From positions 1 to 64,000 of the forward strand of contig NZ_BARG01000029.1 in assembly GCF_000376565.1 (NCBI RefSeq): DNA of 64,000 nucleotides, read 5' to 3'. The DNA is from Streptomyces hokutonensis (GTDB lineage: Bacteria > Actinomycetota > Actinomycetes > Streptomycetales > Streptomycetaceae). The translations under genes were made by a program, and so were the position numbers. The notes under the pieces were generated by a model. It was given only the letters and a program-made list of their open reading frames with translations, had not been told where the DNA came from and searched no databases. Of this stretch, positions 8,422 through 18,200 are shown piece by piece (position 1 is the stretch's first letter; each line of letters opens with the position of its first letter).

Positions 8422-11400
8422 GTGGAGACCAGGTCCGTCAGTCCGGTCTTCGTCGGCCGGGCCGACGAACTGGACACGCTGAACGACGCGCTCGCCCGTG
8501 CTGCCGCGGGCGAGCCGCAGGCGTTGCTGCTGGGCGGCGAGGCCGGCGTCGGCAAGACCAGGCTGGTCGAGGAGTTCGCCACGGCCGCCTGCCGCCGGGG
8601 CGCGGTCGTCGCGCTCGGTGGCTGTGTCGAGATCGGCGCGGACGGCCTGCCCTTCGCCCCGTTCTCCACGGCCCTGCGCGCCCTGCGCCGCGAGTTGCCC
8701 GCCGAACTGTCCACGGCCGCCGCCGGCCAGGAGGAGGAACTCGCCCGGCTGCTCCCCGAGTTGGCGGAGACCCCCACCGCGCACCGGGCCCGCCGCGGCG
8801 ACGAGGAGGGCATGGCCCGCCTCTTCGAACTCACCGCGCGCCTCCTGGAGCGAGTAGCCGCCGAGCGCACGGTCGTCGTCGCCCTGGAGGACCTGCACTG
8901 GGCCGACGCCTCCACCCGCCACCTCCTCGCCTACCTGTTCCGCACCCTGCGCACCGGCCGCCTCCTCGTCCTCGCCACCTACCGCGCCGACGACATCCAC
9001 CGCCGCCACCCGCTGCGCCCCCTGCTCGCCGAACTCGACCGGCTCCGCACGGTCCGCCGGATCGAGCTCGCCCGCTTCAACCGGCAGGAGGTGGCCCGCC
9101 AGATCGCGGGCATCCGCGCCGCCGAGCCCGACCAGGCCCAGGTCGACGAGATCTTCCGGCGCTCCGACGGCAACGCCTTCTTCGTCGAGGAACTCGCCGT
9201 CGCCGCCGACGACGGCTGCCGCACCGGCCTCACCGACTCCCTGCGCGACCTGCTCCTCGTCCGGGTCGAGTCGCTGCCCGAGAGCGCCCAGCGGGTCGCC
9301 CGGATCGTCGCCGAGGGCGGCTCCACCGTCGAGTACCGCCTGCTCGCCGCCGTCGCGAGGCTCGCCGAGGACGACCTCATCGAGGCACTCCGGGCGGCCG
9401 TCGGCGCCAACATCCTCCAGGCCGCGCCCGGCGGCGACGGCTACCGCTTCCGCCACTCCCTGGTCCGCGAGGCGGTCGGCGACGACCTGCTGCCCGGCGA
9501 GCGCTCCCGCCTCAACCGCCGCTACGCCGAAGCCCTGGAGGCCGACCCGACGCTCGTCCCGGCCGACCAGCGCGTCACGCGGCTGGCGAGCTACTGGTAC
9601 CACGCCCACGACCCCGCCAAGGCCCTCCCCGCCGTCCTGGACGCCTCCGTCGCGGCCCGCGGCCGCCACGCCCACTCCGAGCAACTGCGGCTCCTGGAGC
9701 GGGCGATGGAGCTGTGGGACACCGTCCCCGACGAGGTACGCGCCGGTCTGCGGCCCGTCGACTACGCCGAGGTGTATCCCGCCTGCGGCTGCGACCCGGA
9801 GACCACACCCCTGCACTACCTCGACCTGATGGCGGAGGCAGCCGTCGCCGGGCGGCTCAGCGGGGAGCGCGAGCGCGCGCTGAAGATCACCAAGAGGGCC
9901 CTGCATCTCATCAACGAGGAGGGGGACCCGCTGCGGGCCGCCTGGTTCTGGGTGCAGCGGTCCGTCCTGATCCGGCACCAGGGCCGCGGCGACGGCTGGT
10001 CGGAACTCGCCTCCGCGCAGGAGCTGGTGCGCGGTCTGCCGCCCTCCGAGGTGCACGCGGAGGTGCTGGCCAAGGTCGCCGGCTGGTCGATGGTGCACGT
10101 TCCGGGACCGGAGGCGTATGTGGCCGCCGAGCGCGCGGTCGAGTACGCGCGCATGGTGGGCGCCCGCGAGATCGAGATGGACGCCCGCCTCACCCTGGCC
10201 GGCCTCATGGTCGCCTCCGGCGATGTCGAGGCGGGCCTCGCCGAGCTGGTCGAGGTGAACGAACGGACGGTCGCCGAGGGCATCTCCAGTGTCGCGGGCC
10301 GCAGTTATGTGAACCTTCCGTCCTCCCTGGAAACCGTCGGCCGCTCCCGCGAGGCCGTGCCGATCCTGGAGACCGGACTCGCCTTCGCCAAGAAGTACGG
10401 CCAGTTCGACAAGGAGGCCTGGATCTGGGGCAACCTCGCCGAATCCCTCTTCACCCTCGGCCGCTGGGACGAGGCCGCCGAGGCCGCGACCAAGGCCGAG
10501 CGGGTGGGCCAGAGCTCCAAACCCCGCGGCTTCCACGCCCGTCTTCGGGCCGAACTCGCGCTCGCCCGGGGCGAGGTGGCCGAGGCCCGCCGCCAACTGG
10601 CCGCCGCCCGCGAGCACTACGGCATCCATGACGTCGCACCCCAGCACCACCAGCCCCTGGAGCGGATCGAGATCCAGGTCGCCGCCGCCGAGGGCCGCCT
10701 CCTCGACGCCCGCGCCACCCTCGAACAGGCCCTGGACTCCGGGTTCCGGCCCGGCACCCACTTCGAGACCTGGCCCCTGCTGGTGGCCGCCGCCGTCGCC
10801 GAGGCCCAGGCCATCGGTCTGCTCGCCGCCGACCCCGGCCGCCCCAAGATCCTCGAACGCATCCGGGAGGCCGCGAAACGGGTCGCCACCAACGCCCCCG
10901 TCTGGCAGGCCCACGAGCGCTGGCTGCGCGCCGAACTGCTGCGCGCCGAGGGCCGCTGCACCCCGGACGACTGGTCCGAGGCGGTCGCCGCCTTCGAGCG
11001 CCTCGACCGCCCCTACGACCTCGCCCGCGTCCGCCACCGCCTGGCCGAAGCGCTCCTGTCCGGGACCGGCGGCGACACCGGCACCGACACCGACGGCGGC
11101 AGCGGTGACGACCGGCGCGACCGCGCCACCGAACTCCTCCGGCTGTCCGGAGCCGTCGCCGAGCACCTGGGCGCCCGCCCGCTCGCCGACTCCGTCGTCC
11201 TGCTCGCCCAGCGGGCCCGGCTGACGCTCACCAGGGTCCCGGCGCCGCGAGCCGTCTCCGCCGACCCCGTGGAGGCGCTCGGCCTCACCAGCCGGGAGCG
11301 CGACGTCCTGCGCCTGGTCTCCGACGGCCGCACCAACCGGCAGATCGCCGAGGAACTCTTCATCTCCCCGAAGACCGCGAGCGTCCACGTCTCGAACATC

Positions 11401-11502
11401 CTCGGCAAGCTCGGCGTCTCCGGCCGGGGCGAGGCGGCGGCCGTGGCCCACCGGCTGGGGCTGTTCCCGCCCGACCCGCTCACCGTGCGTTCGGCCGGAT
11501 GA
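8422..11502 (+). CDS. LuxR-family ATP-binding (LAL-type) transcriptional regulator
   Basis: This large regulator (1026 residues from the GTG at 8422) has three parts: an AAA-type ATPase, a TPR-like sensor region and a C-terminal LuxR helix-turn-helix. Walker A is GGEAGVGKT at about residues 38-46, and the Walker B region is LEDLHWAD at about 155-162. The centre (about 400-900) is helical TPR-like sequence. The DNA-binding domain is LTSRERDVLRLVSDGRTNRQIAEELFISPKTASVHVSNIL near the end. A longer form from the GTG at 8305 overlaps the preceding stop codon, but family members usually start just before the VFVGRADEL segment. Such proteins activate transcription in response to ATP and a ligand; the target here is unknown. 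Confidence 0.88.
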   Translation: METRSVSPVFVGRADELDTLNDALARAAAGEPQALLLGGEAGVGKTRLVEEFATAACRRGAVVALGGCVEIGADGLPFAPFSTALRALRRELPAELSTAAAGQEEELARLLPELAETPTAHRARRGDEEGMARLFELTARLLERVAAERTVVVALEDLHWADASTRHLLAYLFRTLRTGRLLVLATYRADDIHRRHPLRPLLAELDRLRTVRRIELARFNRQEVARQIAGIRAAEPDQAQVDEIFRRSDGNAFFVEELAVAADDGCRTGLTDSLRDLLLVRVESLPESAQRVARIVAEGGSTVEYRLLAAVARLAEDDLIEALRAAVGANILQAAPGGDGYRFRHSLVREAVGDDLLPGERSRLNRRYAEALEADPTLVPADQRVTRLASYWYHAHDPAKALPAVLDASVAARGRHAHSEQLRLLERAMELWDTVPDEVRAGLRPVDYAEVYPACGCDPETTPLHYLDLMAEAAVAGRLSGERERALKITKRALHLINEEGDPLRAAWFWVQRSVLIRHQGRGDGWSELASAQELVRGLPPSEVHAEVLAKVAGWSMVHVPGPEAYVAAERAVEYARMVGAREIEMDARLTLAGLMVASGDVEAGLAELVEVNERTVAEGISSVAGRSYVNLPSSLETVGRSREAVPILETGLAFAKKYGQFDKEAWIWGNLAESLFTLGRWDEAAEAATKAERVGQSSKPRGFHARLRAELALARGEVAEARRQLAAAREHYGIHDVAPQHHQPLERIEIQVAAAEGRLLDARATLEQALDSGFRPGTHFETWPLLVAAAVAEAQAIGLLAADPGRPKILERIREAAKRVATNAPVWQAHERWLRAELLRAEGRCTPDDWSEAVAAFERLDRPYDLARVRHRLAEALLSGTGGDTGTDTDGGSGDDRRDRATELLRLSGAVAEHLGARPLADSVVLLAQRARLTLTRVPAPRAVSADPVEALGLTSRERDVLRLVSDGRTNRQIAEELFISPKTASVHVSNILGKLGVSGRGEAAAVAHRLGLFPPDPLTVRSAG

Positions 11503-11539
11503 GTCGTACGCTGTAGGAGACCGGGCCAGGGGAGGCGCC

Positions 11540-11779
11540 GTGTTCAACATGTTCGAGGAACTGTTCTCACCGGGCCGCAAGCACACCGAGGACGAGCGCA
11601 ACCGGCTGGAGATGACCAGGGTCGACGTCGCCGACGGCGACCCCGGACGCGGGCCGATAGACCTGGAGTCCGGCAAGGTCGTCGTCCGCCTGCCCGGAGC
11701 CGAGGCCACAGCTGACGTCGACTCCGACCCCTCCGCTACGACACCTGAAGCTCCAGAATCCGGTCGTCCCCCGACTTAG
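11540..11779 (+). CDS. Small conserved protein, probably DUF6191
   Basis: The 79-residue product begins MFNMFEELFSPGRKHTEDE and contains RVDVADGDPGRGPIDLESGKVVV, a pattern I associate with a small actinobacterial family (DUF6191, from memory). The start is the GTG at 11540 behind GGGGAGG. Its last 44 bases overlap the 3' end of the convergent sugar dehydrogenase gene, so one of the two stop regions may lie in shared sequence. Function is unknown. Confidence 0.65.
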   Translation: MFNMFEELFSPGRKHTEDERNRLEMTRVDVADGDPGRGPIDLESGKVVVRLPGAEATADVDSDPSATTPEAPESGRPPT

Positions 11780-12902
11780 GCGTGCCGCGGCCGTCCGTGT
11801 TGCTGGTCACCAGCCACAGTTTGCCGCCGCCCGCCGAGACCACCGTGCGCAGGCGGCCGTACTCGCCGGTGAGGAAGGCCTGCGGGGCGGCCGAAGCCTT
11901 TGTGCCGTCCAGCGGGATGCGCCACAGGCGCTGCCCCTTCAGGCCCGCCATCCATATCGAGCCCTCGGCGTAGGCGATACCGCTGGGGGAGGCGTCGTCG
12001 GTGTGCCACTGGGTGATCGGGTTGTGGTACTTGGAGTCGCTGCTTTTGCCTTCGGCGTTCGGCCAGCCGTAGTCGTCGCCCGGAGTGATCGCGTTCAGCT
12101 CGTCCCAGGTGTCCTGGCCGAACTCCGAGGCGAACAGCCGCTGCTTGGAGTCCCAGGCGAGGCCCTGCACATTGCGGTGGCCGTAGGTGTACACCGGCGA
12201 GTTCGCGAACGGGTTGCCCGGTGCCGGGTCGCCCTCCGGGGTCAGCCGCAGGATCTTGCCGCCCAGGGACTTCTTGTCCTGCGCCAGACCCCGCTGACCG
12301 CTCTCGCCCGTGCCCGCGTACAGCATGCCGTCCGGGCCGAAGGCGATCCGGCCGCCGTTGTGGATATAGCCCTTGGGGATGCCCTTGAAGATCGTGTCCG
12401 GGGCGCCCAGCTGCTCACCGGCCGGCTTCTTCGGGTCGTACAGCATGCGGACGATGCGGTTGTCCGAGTCAGAGGTGAAGTAGGCGTAGATCATGCGGTC
12501 CGAGGCGTAGTCCGGGGAGAGCGCGATGCCGAGGAGGCCGCCCTCGCCCGCGGGGGAGACCCCTGAGACCGTGCCCAGCTCGGTCTTCCGGCCGGTCTTC
12601 TCGGTGATCAGGGCGATCGTGCCGTCGTCGCGGGAGGAGACGAGGAGGTTCCCGTCGGGCAGCGGAGCCAGGCCCCAGGGGGTCTTCAGGCCCTCGGTGA
12701 CCGTGCGCAGCACCTTCACGGTGCCCTTGGCGGGCGGGATCCGCGCGGCGGGCTGTCCGGAGGACGACGACCCCGTGGTCGTACTGGCGCTGCCCGAGGG
12801 CGTGGGCGTCCCGTAGCGCGGGTCCTCGCCGCCGGAGGAGCAGCCGGCCGTCAGCAGGAGTGCGGTCACGGCCAGGGCGGCCGGCACGACTCGACGTTGC
12901 AC
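11736..12902 (-). CDS. Secreted PQQ-type sugar dehydrogenase-like lipoprotein
   Basis: This 388-residue protein has a lipoprotein signal (hydrophobic helix then LTAGC, lipid Cys at about residue 20), a Ser/Thr-rich linker to about 55 and a beta-propeller of the glucose/sorbosone dehydrogenase family. Visible signatures are TPWGLAPLPDGNLLVSSRDDG, GEGGLLGIALSPDY, HNGGRIAFGPDGMLYAGTGE and YGHRNVQGLAWD. The family oxidises aldose sugars with bound PQQ on the outside of the cell. Whether this paralogue is active or what it oxidises is not shown. It is transcribed alone and converges on the DUF6191-like gene. Confidence 0.88.
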   Translation of the reverse strand: MQRRVVPAALAVTALLLTAGCSSGGEDPRYGTPTPSGSASTTTGSSSSGQPAARIPPAKGTVKVLRTVTEGLKTPWGLAPLPDGNLLVSSRDDGTIALITEKTGRKTELGTVSGVSPAGEGGLLGIALSPDYASDRMIYAYFTSDSDNRIVRMLYDPKKPAGEQLGAPDTIFKGIPKGYIHNGGRIAFGPDGMLYAGTGESGQRGLAQDKKSLGGKILRLTPEGDPAPGNPFANSPVYTYGHRNVQGLAWDSKQRLFASEFGQDTWDELNAITPGDDYGWPNAEGKSSDSKYHNPITQWHTDDASPSGIAYAEGSIWMAGLKGQRLWRIPLDGTKASAAPQAFLTGEYGRLRTVVSAGGGKLWLVTSNTDGRGTPKSGDDRILELQVS

Positions 12903-13013
12903 GATCAGGTCCCTTCGACGGGCGGGTTCTACTTGTCATACACCGCTCGCGCCGGACGGGTTCCCGATCATCGACGACCGACGCAGGATCGAGCCCTCTT
13001 CCGCATTCGGCGG

Positions 13014-14012
13014 TCAGTCCCAGGAGCCCAGTGCCGCCGGGAGTTCCGCCACCTCCGTGAGGTCCTCCGGTGTGAGGCGTAGTTCCGCCGCCCCCGCGTT
13101 CTCCGTCACCCAGCGCTCCTGCTTGGTGCCCGGTACCGGCACCACGTGCGGGCCCTGCGCCAGTACCCAGGCCAGGGCCACCTGGGCCGGGGTGACCTCG
13201 GGGCCGTGGCGGCGGGCCACCCTGCGCAGCCCGGCCACGATCGGCTGGTTCGCGGCGGTCATCTCGGCGGTGAACCGGGGGTGGCGGGCGCGCACGTCGT
13301 CCGGTTCGAAGCCCTCGCCCGGGGTCAGGGTGCCGGTGAGGAAGCCGTTGCCGAGCGGCATCGCGGCCAGAAAGCCGACCCCGCGCGCCGCGCACCACGG
13401 CAGCAGCGCGTCCAGCGCCTCCGTCGACCACACCGACAGCTCGGCCTGTACGGCCGTCACCGGGAACACCTGCTGTACGCGCCGGAGTTGGCGGATCGTT
13501 CCGTCATGCAGCCGCGCCCCGGGCCGGCGTGCGGAGCGGGCGCCGACCGCGCACATCCCCAACGCCCTTACTTTTCCCGCCTGTACGAGATCCGCCATCG
13601 CGCCCCAGGTCTCCTCGACCGGGACCTCGGGGTCGGCGCGGTGCAGTTGGTAGAGGTCGATCACCTCGGTCTGGAGGCGGCGCAGCGAGGCGTCGCAGGC
13701 GCGTTTCACATAGCCGGGGCGGCCGTTGGCCACGATGTGCTGTTCGCCGACCAGCAGGCCGACCTTGGTCGACACGAACGCGTCCTGCCGCCGTTCCTTC
13801 AACACCCGCCCCAGCAAAAGCTCGTTGGTGAACGGGCCGTACATGTCGGCGGTGTCCAGCAGCGTCATGCCCAGATCGAGCGCCCGGTGCACGGCCCTGA
13901 CCGACTCGTCGCCCCGCTGCCGCGACCCGCTGTAGGCCCAGTTCATCGGCATGCAGCCGAGCCCGACGGCCCCCATCGAGAGCGCCCCCGCGCCGATCGT
14001 CCTGCGCTCCAC
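13014..14012 (-). CDS. Aldo/keto reductase
   Basis: This 332-residue NADPH-dependent reductase has the family tetrad: Asp and Tyr in LLDTADMYGP, Lys in VSTKVG, and His in YQLHRADPEVP. NADP-binding residues follow in the C-terminal part (VVPVPGTKQE). The start is the GTG at 14012 behind GAGGGAGGG; the upstream extension in the same frame is Arg-rich and overlaps the divergent gene. It resembles the pyridoxal reductase/oxidoreductase subgroup (DMYGPFTNE). The substrate is not predictable. It is divergent from the 2-hydroxyacid dehydrogenase gene, with 76 bases between the starts. Confidence 0.88.
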   Translation of the reverse strand: MERRTIGAGALSMGAVGLGCMPMNWAYSGSRQRGDESVRAVHRALDLGMTLLDTADMYGPFTNELLLGRVLKERRQDAFVSTKVGLLVGEQHIVANGRPGYVKRACDASLRRLQTEVIDLYQLHRADPEVPVEETWGAMADLVQAGKVRALGMCAVGARSARRPGARLHDGTIRQLRRVQQVFPVTAVQAELSVWSTEALDALLPWCAARGVGFLAAMPLGNGFLTGTLTPGEGFEPDDVRARHPRFTAEMTAANQPIVAGLRRVARRHGPEVTPAQVALAWVLAQGPHVVPVPGTKQERWVTENAGAAELRLTPEDLTEVAELPAALGSWD

Positions 14013-14088
14013 CTGCTCGTGACCCTCCCTCTCCTGGCCCACCAACCTAACCTCTACGCGCGCGCGTGCCTGACATAGCCTCCTGCCC

Positions 14089-15048
14089 ATGACTGTCGAC
14101 GTGTGGCTGCCCATCCCGCCGGAGGAGATCGAAGGGCTCCCCGAGGGGCCCGACTACCTGTTCTGGGACGGAGGTGAGGAGGGCGATCAGGAGTTCCCCG
14201 GTGATCCGGCTGACTGCGTTCTGTACGTCGTGCCGTACATGAAGCGTCACCCCGTGAAGACACGGCCTCTCGAACACATGCGGAATCTCCAGGTCATTCA
14301 GACGCTGACGGCCGGGATCGACGACATGACCGCGGACCTCTCCCTGATCGTCCCGGGGGTGCGGCTGTGCAACGCCCGCGGAGTGCACGAGGCGAGCACC
14401 GCCGAACTCGCGCTCGCGCTGACCCTCGCCTCGCTGCGCGGCATCCCGCAGTTCGTGCGGGCGCAGCAACAGGAGCGCTGGCAGGGCGACTTCCACCCGG
14501 CGCTCGCCGACCGGTCCGTCCTCATCGTCGGCTACGGCGCCATCGGCGCGGCCATCGAGGACCGGCTCACTCCCTTCGAGCTCGCGCGGGTGGCGCGCGT
14601 GGCGCGCTCCGGGCGCACCACGGAGCGCGGACCGGTGCATCCGTTCACCGACCTGCCCGCCCTGCTCCCGGACGCGGACGTCGTCATCCTGTCCACGCCC
14701 CTCACGGAGACCACCCGTCATCTGGTCGACGCCGAGTTCCTGGCCCGGATGAAGGACGGGGCGCTGCTGGTCAACGTGGCCCGCGGTCCCGTCGTGGACA
14801 CCAAGGCGCTGCTCGCGGAGCTGGAAAGCGGCCGTATCACCGCCGCGTTGGACGTCACCGACCCCGAACCGCTGCCCCAGGGGCACCCGTTGTGGCAGGC
14901 GCCCGGGGTGCTGATCAGTCCGCATGTCGGTGGGCCCACGTCGGCGTTCCTGCCGCGTGCGAAGCGTCTGGTTGTGGACCAGTTGGGGCGGTTCGTGAAC
15001 CATGAGCCGCTGCGCAACGTGATCCTTACGACAGGACCAACCGAGTAG
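14089..15048 (+). CDS. D-isomer-specific 2-hydroxyacid dehydrogenase family protein
   Basis: This 319-residue NAD(P)-dependent dehydrogenase has the Rossmann motif IVGYGAIGAAI (about residues 145-155). The catalytic Arg is in VNVARGPVVD, the Glu in DPEPLP and the His in ISPHVGGPT. There is no ACT domain, unlike SerA in this window. No clear Shine-Dalgarno site precedes the ATG at 14089, and a CATAGC -10-like element lies about ten bases upstream, so a nearly leaderless transcript is possible. The substrate is unknown. Confidence 0.88.
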   Translation: MTVDVWLPIPPEEIEGLPEGPDYLFWDGGEEGDQEFPGDPADCVLYVVPYMKRHPVKTRPLEHMRNLQVIQTLTAGIDDMTADLSLIVPGVRLCNARGVHEASTAELALALTLASLRGIPQFVRAQQQERWQGDFHPALADRSVLIVGYGAIGAAIEDRLTPFELARVARVARSGRTTERGPVHPFTDLPALLPDADVVILSTPLTETTRHLVDAEFLARMKDGALLVNVARGPVVDTKALLAELESGRITAALDVTDPEPLPQGHPLWQAPGVLISPHVGGPTSAFLPRAKRLVVDQLGRFVNHEPLRNVILTTGPTE

Positions 15049-15263
15049 CCGCAACAGGCGCGCAATCCGCTTCCGGTACCCTCCGCAACCTTCCGGAAGC
15101 GGGGCGTGCACGCATCTCCGCTGGTCGTCACGGAGCGTAGAGGAACTATGTCCCTGAGTGACGAGACTGGTGTATCGTCCCGGCAGGGGCTGCGCCGCGC
15201 ACCGTTCGGCGCCGGGGACGGACATTTCAGACTGTGAGGGGGGCGACGGGCGATGCACGGCCT

Positions 15264-18200
15264 ATGGACGAGCGATCCGACGCGGCGGGGCCGCCGGCGG
15301 CGACCCTGGCGCACCGCCGCGCGCAGACGCGGCCACCACGGCGATCACGGCAATCACAGCGGTCACGACAGCCGCGGCGGTCAGGGCGGCCGGCCCAGCC
15401 ACCCCAGCCATCACCACCGCAGGCACAACGGCCGCCGCAGGCACGCCCATCCAGCGCACCGGGGCCCGCGGGACCGGGGAGCGACACGGACCGGGAGGGC
15501 CCGGTGAGTTCGCCACCGTCTGCGACGACCACCCTCAATGCGGCCCTCCGGGACCGGACTTCGCCGGGAGCGCGGCAGCCGGGACCGCCGGCCTCCGGCG
15601 GCTGGGGCCTGGTCCAGCAACTCGTCCTGGCCCTGGTGTGCGCGGGATACGCCGTCGGTTCCGCGCTCGACTGGGGCTCGCGCCAAGTAGCCCTGATCAT
15701 GGGCGACTTCGGACTCAGCGCGGCGGCCGGTACCGCCGCCGTCTCCTGCTTCCTCTACGCGCGAAGCCGTCGTATCCGCTTTCGACCCGCCTGGCTGCTG
15801 TTCTCGCTCTCCTCGGCGATGGCGGCACTGGGCAACGGAGTCTGGGGGTGGTACGAGGTCGTCCTGGAGCGCACCGTGCCCAGCCCCAGCTTCGCCGACC
15901 TGTTCTTCCTGTGCTTCGCGCCGCCCGCCATCGTCGGCCTCCTGGTGCTGGCCAAACGGCCCGTCACCAAGGCGGGTTGGGTCTGTCTGGCGCTGGACGC
16001 CTGGCTGATCGGCGGCTCGCTGCTCACGCTCTCGTGGAGCCTCGCGCTGGCCCAGGCCGCCAAGTTCGACGGGCCGAGCGTGGCCCACACCGCGCTCTCC
16101 CTGGCGTACCCGCTGCTCGACATCGCCCTGGTCAGCATGGTGCTCGCGCTGCACTTCCGGCGCTCCTCGGTCAACCGCACCGCCGTGAACACCGCGATCG
16201 GCGCGCTGGCCCTGACCGTGATGTGCGACGCCCTGTTCACCTCGCCGCTGCTCCACAACAACTACCACTCCGGCCAGTTGCTCGACGCGGGCTGGTTCGC
16301 CGGCTCGCTGCTCCTCGCCTACGCCCCGTGGGCCGCGCCCCGGCACGCCCAGCCCGAGGACGACGGGCACACGCGCGTGGTCCACGAACACCGGCCCGGA
16401 CAGCGCTCCGGCGTCCAGCACCCGGCACCCGCGCCGGGCGGCGACCACGGCCGCTATCCGGCCACCCGGCCCATCGCCGGCTCACTGGCCGCGCTCACCC
16501 CGTATCTCGCCGCCGCCGTCTGCACGCTGGGGATCCTCTACAACGTCCTCAACGGCCGCAGCCCCGACCGCGTGGTGCTCATCACCGCGGGCTGCGTGGT
16601 GCTCGCCCTCGTGGTCCGCCAGGGCATCATGCTGCTCGACAACATCACCCTCACCCAGGAGCTGGCCCAGAAGGAGAACCACTTCCGCTCCCTGGTGCAG
16701 GGCTCCAGCGACGTCATCATGATCGCCGCCCCGAACGGCATCCTGCGCTACGTCTCCCCGGCCGCCGCCGGTGTCTACGGCAAGGCCGCCGAGGAACTGG
16801 TCGGGAACGAACTCGCCTCGCTCATCCACCCCGAGGACCTCGGCTGTGTGGTGCACGAGGTGCGCCGCTTCCTCGCCGCCAGCCCCTTCGAGGAGTCCAA
16901 CACCCGTATCGAGTGCCGCTTCCGCTCCGGCGACGGCGGCTGGCTCAACGTCGAGTCGACCGTCAACCGCCATCACGGCGGCCTGATCTTCAACAGCCGG
17001 GACGTGACCGAACGCGTGCGCCTCCAGGCGCAGTTGCAGCACAACGCCGAGCACGACCCGCTCACCGACCTGCCCAACCGCGCCCTGTTCACCAGGCGCG
17101 TCCAGCAGGCCCTGTCCGGCCGCCGCTCCACCGACCGCGGTACGGCCGTCCTCTTCATCGACCTCGACGGCTTCAAGGCCGTCAACGACACGATCGGCCA
17201 CCAGGCGGGGGACGAGCTCCTCATCCAGGCCGCCCGCAGACTCGACGGCGCGGTCCGGCACGGCGACACCGCCTCCCGGCTCGGCGGCGACGAGTTCGCG
17301 GCCCTGATCGTCGGGGACGGCACCCGGGACCGGGCGGCCCGCGAGCGGCACATCATGGAACTCGCCGACCGCCTGAGAATCACCCTGTCCCAGCCGTATC
17401 TGATCGACGGCAACGATGTCCGTGTCGCCGCGTCCATCGGCGTCGCCTTCGCCGAACCGGGCCTGGGCGCGGGGGAGTTGCTGCGCAACGCCGACCTCGC
17501 GATGTACCGCGCCAAGGGGGCGGGCAAGGGCCGGGTCGAGCTGTACGCCCCGCAGATGCAGCAGGACGTCGTACGGAAGGCGGAGCTGGCCACCCGGCTG
17601 CGGGCCGCGCTGCACGACGGCGAGTTCGCGCTGCTGCACCAGCCCGTGGTGTCGCTGACGGACGGCCGGATCACGTCGGTCTCCACGCAGGCGCGATGGC
17701 GTTCGTCGCAGGGCGTGCTGTTCACGCCGGCCGAGTTCCTGCGGGTGGCCGAGGACAGCGACAAGACCGCCGAGCTGGGGCGCTGGATGCTGGAGGAGGC
17801 CGTGGAGCAGGCCGCCGAACGCCTCGCGGTCGGGCCCACCGTGTCCGTGGCCGTGCGGATGAGCGCCCGGCGGCTGCTGGACAAGTCGATGCCGCTCGGC
17901 TCGATCGAGGCCCTGCTGACCCGGCACGGGCTGCCGTCGGGCTCCCTGGTCATCGAGCTGTCCGACACCGACCCGCGGGTCTCCCTGGACGAGCTGGAGC
18001 GCCGGCTGACCGCCCTGCGGCGGCTCGGCGTCCGGATCGCCCTCGACGGCTTCGGCAGTGGTTACGCGACCATCACGACGCTACGGCGGCTCCCCGTCGA
18101 CGTACTGAAACTGGACCGCAGTCTGGTCGAGGGCGTCGTCGAGTCCGCGCGGCTCCACAAGATCACCAGCGGGCTGCTGCGGATCGCCGGGGACCTCGGG

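Noticed and set aside
15160..15200. Possible BldD-type site upstream of the GGDEF gene
   Set aside because: TGAC and TGTA halves are present but the spacing and centre do not fit the BldD consensus.
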